Source: an uncultured Bacteroidales bacterium (GTDB lineage: Bacteria > Bacteroidota > Bacteroidia > Bacteroidales > P3). Taken from it: a stretch of DNA of 35,572 nucleotides. Below the pieces are notes generated by a model. That model worked only from the letters and a program-made list of their open reading frames with translations, made no database searches and was not told the origin of the DNA. Location of the stretch: positions 1 through 35,572 of the forward strand of contig ONIP01000027.1 in assembly GCA_900317955.1 (NCBI GenBank), in the 5' to 3' direction. The position numbers were made by a program, and so were the translations under genes. Below are positions 31,343 to 35,572 of the stretch, in pieces. Positions within the stretch are counted from its first letter, which is position 1. The number at the start of each line of letters is the position of its first letter.

Positions 31343-32515
31343 ATGTTTAGTTTATTAGCATCAGGTGGTTTCATGGACTTCTTGTCGACCCAGATGGTAC
31401 AGTTCCTCATGTACACGGGTTTCGCCAATGTCACTTGGGGCCATATTATCATGATTCTCATCGGCCTGGTTTTCATCTTCCTCGGAATCAGGTTCGAATT
31501 TGAGCCGCTGCTTCTCGTCCCAATTGGATTCGGCATGCTTGTGGGCAACATCCCCTTCTATCCGGGTCTAAAGATAGGCATATACGAAACAGGCTCTGTG
31601 TTGAACATACTATATCACGGTGTGCAAAACGGCTGGTACCCGCCACTGATATTCCTTGGCATCGGGGCCATGACCGATTTCTCCGCCCTGTTGTCCAACC
31701 CCAAACTCTTCCTCATCGGTGCAGCTGCCCAGACGGGTATCTTCGCCGCCTACGCCGGTGCTTTGGCTCTCGGCTTTGCTCCCAACGAGGCCGGTGCTAT
31801 CGGCATCATCGGCGGTGCCGACGGTCCTACCGCCATCTTCCTCTCCTCTCAGCTGGCTCCTGACCTCATGGGTGCCATCGCCGTCTCGGCCTACTCCTAC
31901 ATGGCTCTCGTTCCCGTCATCCAGCCGCCCATCATGCGACTCATGACCACCCCCAAGGAGCGTACCATCCGTATGAAGCCCCCGCGTCAGGTCTCCAAAC
32001 TCGAGAAGATTTCCTTCCCCATTGTAGGCTTCCTCTTCTGCGCATTCATCGTGCCGAGCGGTCTGCCCCTGTTGGGTATGCTCTTCTTCGGTAACCTGTT
32101 GAAAGAATGCGGCGTCACCAAACGTCTTAGCGAAGTGGCCAGCAACGCCGTTGTCAACGTCTGCACCCTCCTTATCGGTATCACCGTGGGTGCCTCCACG
32201 CAGGCCACCTCATTCCTCACTGGCCGTTCGGTGCTCATCTTCTGTCTGGGTGCCTTCTCCTTCATCGTGGCCACCTTCTTCGGTGTCCTGTTTGTGAAGA
32301 TTTTCAACCTCTTCCTCAAAGAAGGCAACAAGATCAACCCCCTCATTGGCAACTCAGGCGTCAGCGCTGTGCCAGACGCCGCCCGTGTGTCGAACAACGT
32401 AGGCCTCGAGTACGACCGCACCAACTACCTCCTCCAGCACGCCATGGGTCCCAATGTGGCCGGTGTTGTGGGTTCGGCTGTTGCTGCCGGTATCCTCCTT
32501 GCCTTCCTCCACTAA
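31343..32515 (+). CDS. mmdB: Sodium-translocating decarboxylase beta subunit (OadB/MmdB family)
   Basis: The 390-residue integral membrane protein decarboxylates carboxybiotin and uses the energy to export Na+. It has about nine or more spans and the hallmark motif GGADGPTAIF (157-166) with the essential Asp160. Also present are GNSGVSAVPDAARVS and MGPNVAGVVGSAVAAG near the end. With mmdA, the carrier and the OadG subunit it completes the pump, converting succinate-pathway methylmalonyl-CoA to propionyl-CoA. The 94-base gap before it is AT-rich. A terminator follows 29 bases after the stop. Confidence 0.96.
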   Translation: MFSLLASGGFMDFLSTQMVQFLMYTGFANVTWGHIIMILIGLVFIFLGIRFEFEPLLLVPIGFGMLVGNIPFYPGLKIGIYETGSVLNILYHGVQNGWYPPLIFLGIGAMTDFSALLSNPKLFLIGAAAQTGIFAAYAGALALGFAPNEAGAIGIIGGADGPTAIFLSSQLAPDLMGAIAVSAYSYMALVPVIQPPIMRLMTTPKERTIRMKPPRQVSKLEKISFPIVGFLFCAFIVPSGLPLLGMLFFGNLLKECGVTKRLSEVASNAVVNVCTLLIGITVGASTQATSFLTGRSVLIFCLGAFSFIVATFFGVLFVKIFNLFLKEGNKINPLIGNSGVSAVPDAARVSNNVGLEYDRTNYLLQHAMGPNVAGVVGSAVAAGILLAFLH

Positions 32516-32543
32516 GAAAAACTTATTTTTCATATCCCAATTC

Positions 32544-32576
32544 AAGGGTGTCCTGCTACCGTCAGGACACCCTTTT
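32544..32576 (+). terminator. Intrinsic terminator of the mmd operon
   Basis: AAGGGTGTCCTG (32544-32555) and CAGGACACCCTT (32563-32574) form a perfect 12-bp stem over a 7-base loop, followed by TT and a weak T-rich tract. It lies 29 bases after the mmdB stop. Confidence 0.85.
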
Positions 32577-32867
32577 GGGTTATATATAGGAACCACATCC
32601 CGCCCAACTCCCATAAAAAGGAACTTGGATCGCGTTTGTTCCATTGTTGGTTCACACTTTTATAAGTGTAAAACAAGATTTGAAAGACGGTTATATCAGT
32701 GTTGGGCGGAATAAGGAATAAAAATGGTTGGAACAGGTGAGGGAAGGGCAGACTACGTTCGTTCTTGTCGCTAAGGAACCCTTGCTGGTACACTTTTTAG
32801 GTCACAATAAGACGGAGATACAATTTTTTCCGGTTTTCTTCGTTATAGATTCGGTATAAAATTTCAG
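32577..32867. other. Non-coding gap between the mmd terminator and the DUF389 gene
   Basis: No credible gene was found here. A 6-bp hairpin (ACACTT-TTAT-AAGTGT, 32654-32669) lies between the arms of a 9-bp inverted repeat (CCGCCCAAC 32600-32608 and GTTGGGCGG 32701-32709). No TAnnTTTG box was found for the downstream gene. A small RNA cannot be excluded. Confidence 0.4.
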
Positions 32868-34214
32868 ATGGAAACAAGATCATTCAAAAAACGGTTTCGT
32901 CGGCTTGTAAACATGTCCGACGACCTTGACCGGGATGGTGCCAGCGAGTCTATTCGTAATGGTATCCATTTCCGTGGTGCCAATGTGTTTATTTTGGCAT
33001 GTGCCATCATTATTGCATCGGTTGGGCTTAATGTGAATTCCATTCCTGTCATCATTGGTGCCATGCTCATCTCGCCTGTCATGGCTCCTATTCTTGGATT
33101 TGGTTTCGGATTAGGGATACGTGATAACAAATTGGTCAGGAATTCGCTCAAGAATTTTCTCATCATGGTGTCCATTAGTATTGGAGCCTCGTTTTTGTAT
33201 TTCCTGCTTTCTCCTTTGCATCTTGAAAACCCTACTGAACTGCTGGCACGTACCAATCCCACGCTTTACGACGTATTGATAGCCCTTTTCGGTGGCTTTG
33301 CCGGCATTCTGGAGTTGTCGCGCAAAAAGAAGGGCACAGTTCTGTCCGGGGTGGCTATTGCAACGGCGTTGATGCCGCCACTGTGCACTGTGGGCTACGG
33401 CCTTTCCCTGTTTAATGCGCGCTATATCTTTGGGGCGCTTTATCTGTTTATTATCAACAGTATATTCATTTCATTAGCCACCTTTATCACTGTCAAGTAT
33501 CTGAAATACCCAGTTGTGTCAGTGGGCGATTCAAAGAGCCGTCTTTCTAAACGTTCTGTCACTATCTTGTTGCTTTTGGTTGTCATTCCAAGTGTTTTCT
33601 CGGCCGTTCGGATTGTTCGTGAAAGCAATTTCAGCCGTCATGTGGAACAGTTGGTGTCCACTCACAATACTATAGGCCGCAGTTACATCTACGATCATAA
33701 GAACCATTTCACTTTCCGTCACTCCACTGTCGAACTTTTTGTGGCAGGGCCTACCCCCACCGACCTCGAGTTGGAGAGTTTCTATAACGCCGCCGAGGCC
33801 GAAGGCATCAAGCGCAGCCAGATAGTCTTCAGCGACAATAATCTGGTTACAGGCATTGCCGCTTTGGAAACCGACATGGTCAAAGACATGTATAAGGCCA
33901 GTGAACAGCGTCAGGTTGTGCTTTCCGACTCTATAAAGAAATTGGATGATTCGCTCGCATTTTATCGTGGACATGGTGCCTTGTGCGATGCTGTGGCGCG
34001 CGAAGTGGTGGTGCAGTATCCCTCTATCACCCGTGTGGTGCTTGGGAAAGCCCGCACCCTCACCGCCGGTTCGAAGTCCGACACTCAGTTTGTCGTGCTT
34101 GTCGAAACGGCTGTGCCGCTTTCACAGGCTGAGCTTGACAGGCTCGAGTCTTGGCTCTGTGTGCGTCTTGACCAAAAGCAAGTTTCCGTAATACAGTCTT
34201 CTCCAACCAAGTAG
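32868..34214 (+). CDS. DUF389 family membrane protein
   Basis: The 448-residue protein carries the DUF389/TIGR00341 core: NVFILACAIIIASVGLNVNS, IIGAMLISPVMAPILGFGFG, NPTLYDVLIALFGGFAGILE and SGVAIATALMPPLCTVGYGL. Several membrane spans make up the first 260 residues. The last 190 form a soluble domain, apparently beyond the last span at about 225-245 (TILLLLVVIPSVFSAVRIV). The function of the family is unknown; a transport role is often guessed. It stands alone between the mmd terminator and a secreted protein gene. Confidence 0.9.
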   Translation: METRSFKKRFRRLVNMSDDLDRDGASESIRNGIHFRGANVFILACAIIIASVGLNVNSIPVIIGAMLISPVMAPILGFGFGLGIRDNKLVRNSLKNFLIMVSISIGASFLYFLLSPLHLENPTELLARTNPTLYDVLIALFGGFAGILELSRKKKGTVLSGVAIATALMPPLCTVGYGLSLFNARYIFGALYLFIINSIFISLATFITVKYLKYPVVSVGDSKSRLSKRSVTILLLLVVIPSVFSAVRIVRESNFSRHVEQLVSTHNTIGRSYIYDHKNHFTFRHSTVELFVAGPTPTDLELESFYNAAEAEGIKRSQIVFSDNNLVTGIAALETDMVKDMYKASEQRQVVLSDSIKKLDDSLAFYRGHGALCDAVAREVVVQYPSITRVVLGKARTLTAGSKSDTQFVVLVETAVPLSQAELDRLESWLCVRLDQKQVSVIQSSPTK

Positions 34215-34230
34215 TAATTAATAAAAAGCC

Positions 34231-35572
34231 ATGTTCTTGCGCAGGTGCATTTTTTTGTCTGTTTTCGTGCTTTCACTTCTGTCGGGGGTGCGGGCTCAGA
34301 TACAGCCTATGTGCACCGCCTCATTCAGGGTTACCGACACGCTGTTGGTGCCAGACCTGATGAACGGACATGATTCTGTGCGCTACCGTCTTGAGGCTCT
34401 CGATAATGGGGACAGCATTAGATGGTGGCCGGGGCATCTTTTTACCGACCCTTCAGCAACGGTGCAGTGGGTGACGGTTGGATGCTATGATACCTTGAAA
34501 GTAGGGCTGACGGTCTACTATCACAGTGCCAATCTGTTCCATTGGCAGCAGGATGGTTTTGTGCAACGGCATACCCAATACAACTATGTTCCTTCGCCAA
34601 CGGGGGGCGACCTTTGCCAGCCACGGAGTATTACCGTTGGCTCTTATCCGCAGAGCTATTGCTCCGAGATGGATTATAACACGCCGCAGCATTGTATAAT
34701 CATACGACCCGACACACTGTGGGGTTACGGTGACACCATTCAGCCGTTCTTTCCTATCGACAGTGCCAATCCGGGTTCGTATTTCAATACCCTTTTCCCC
34801 ATAATCAGAGAGTTTCCTTTCGATGGAAACCATGTGCCTTTCTACGTAGATACGATAGAGATGCTGGACACAAACCCCAACTATACCTATGTTTTGTATT
34901 TGACCCACTTCACAGCATCGCAGATTAACGACACACTTTACTCTGTTCCGTTGCTGTTTTTTACTGTTAATATCGACGACTCGGTGCCACGATTCTTCAG
35001 TGTTGGGCATACCGTGCCGTTATGCGACACCACGCTGTTTTATTACCTGAATTTATCCTTGGCTCGACCGGCAGGGATAGGAGCCTCTCATTTTATCACG
35101 TCTCAAGTATATTTCAATATGTTTCCTTACCCACGTGGTAGGGCGGTGTTTCGGTTTTACGAGACTCCTACGCCCTATTTCCATACCACGGGGTCATACT
35201 GTTTCAGCCGCATAGAGATGTCTGGTCGCTGTGCGCCGTCGGACAGTGTGCTGCTCACCGGCCCGCAGTGTGGCTGCCTGCTGCGCGACACGGTCTCCCG
35301 TTCGGTGTGCGGAAACCAGCTCCCCTACCTGTGGGATAATGTTCTGTTTCAAGGCGCCGGCGTTGATTCTGCGTTGATCCGTTCGATTGAGTGCGATACG
35401 TTTCGGGTCTATGATTTATCTGTCCTCTCCGACGACACGGCTTCGCGTTACGATACCATTGTGGAGAATGCCCTGCCGTGGGCGGTTTATGGCGACACAT
35501 TGACAGCCGAGGGGTGGTATCAATTTGTCCTGCCGGGCGTCATGCCGGAATGCGACACATTGCTGCATTACC
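34231..35572 (+). CDS. Secreted repeat protein of T9SS-associated surface type (5' part, runs off the window)
   Basis: The frame from ATG 34231 stays open for 447 codons to the end of the window. It starts with a signal peptide (MFLRRCIFLSVFVLSLLSGVRA, then QIQ). Towards the end are two units of a pattern common in large Bacteroidetes surface proteins: VCGNQLPYLWDNVLFQGAG followed by ECDTF, and VENALPWAVYGDTLTAEG followed by ECDTLLHY. In such proteins this C..xLPY.W....L...G...CD unit repeats many times before a T9SS sorting domain, which would lie outside the window. It starts 16 bases after the DUF389 stop. The role is inferred as adhesion or structure. Confidence 0.8.
   Translation, partial: MFLRRCIFLSVFVLSLLSGVRAQIQPMCTASFRVTDTLLVPDLMNGHDSVRYRLEALDNGDSIRWWPGHLFTDPSATVQWVTVGCYDTLKVGLTVYYHSANLFHWQQDGFVQRHTQYNYVPSPTGGDLCQPRSITVGSYPQSYCSEMDYNTPQHCIIIRPDTLWGYGDTIQPFFPIDSANPGSYFNTLFPIIREFPFDGNHVPFYVDTIEMLDTNPNYTYVLYLTHFTASQINDTLYSVPLLFFTVNIDDSVPRFFSVGHTVPLCDTTLFYYLNLSLARPAGIGASHFITSQVYFNMFPYPRGRAVFRFYETPTPYFHTTGSYCFSRIEMSGRCAPSDSVLLTGPQCGCLLRDTVSRSVCGNQLPYLWDNVLFQGAGVDSALIRSIECDTFRVYDLSVLSDDTASRYDTIVENALPWAVYGDTLTAEGWYQFVLPGVMPECDTLLHY

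Overview
The window looks like a chromosomal segment of an anaerobic Bacteroidales (Bacteroidetes). The signs are: promoters with a TAnnTTTG -7 box and no clear Shine-Dalgarno sequences, type IX secretion (T9SS) sorting domains, the ftsX-DUF3098-uppP-truB order, Rhs core sequences of the Bacteroidetes type (GKERDEETG...DPMADKYP...NPVKL.DPDG), and a methylmalonyl-CoA decarboxylase cluster as used for propionate formation. No tRNA, rRNA, CRISPR array or complete insertion sequence was seen.

Region A (1-6.8 kb, accessory) holds the 3' end of a large rhs gene followed by two orphan Rhs C-terminal cassettes. Each of the three has the same Rhs core, a different putative toxin domain, and a downstream small exported protein that is probably its immunity factor. 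Toxin 1 carries an HExxH zincin motif, toxin 2 looks like a SleB/CwlJ cell-wall hydrolase, and toxin 3 is unrecognised but shares sparse motifs with toxin 2. Cassettes 2 and 3 share 77 identical bases in the core, a natural recombination substrate. The region ends in a GLUG-like surface-protein remnant.

Region B (6.7-15.7 kb, mostly minus strand) has a C10 cysteine protease with a beta-helix and T9SS tail, ybaK on the plus strand, an ECF sigma factor paired with an anti-sigma-like membrane protein that ends in a type B T9SS/gliding domain, an Uup-type ABC-F ATPase, rarA and queA. The queA promoter is clear.

Region C (15.9-23.5 kb) has a four-helix-bundle protein and an outer-membrane barrel on the plus strand. 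These lie between queA and the minus-strand block ftsX-DUF3098-uppP-truB, with dnaN, a small lipoprotein and dapD upstream.

Region D (23.6-32.5 kb, plus strand) has a secreted hypothetical protein, dxs, an 11-bp tandem repeat, and then the propionate module: mce, mmdA, a very Cys-rich lipoprotein, an OadG-type subunit with a large exported domain, the biotin carrier and mmdB, closed by a strong terminator. Together these convert methylmalonyl-CoA to propionyl-CoA and export Na+. Region E (32.9 kb to the end) has a DUF389 membrane protein and the 5' part of a secreted T9SS-style repeat protein that runs off the window.

Hand counts show the plus strand G-rich from about 6.7 to 21 kb and C-rich from about 22.5 to 31 kb regardless of gene direction. 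The sign changes near dnaN, where there is an AT-rich gap with DnaA-box-like 9-mers. This may mark a replication landmark.
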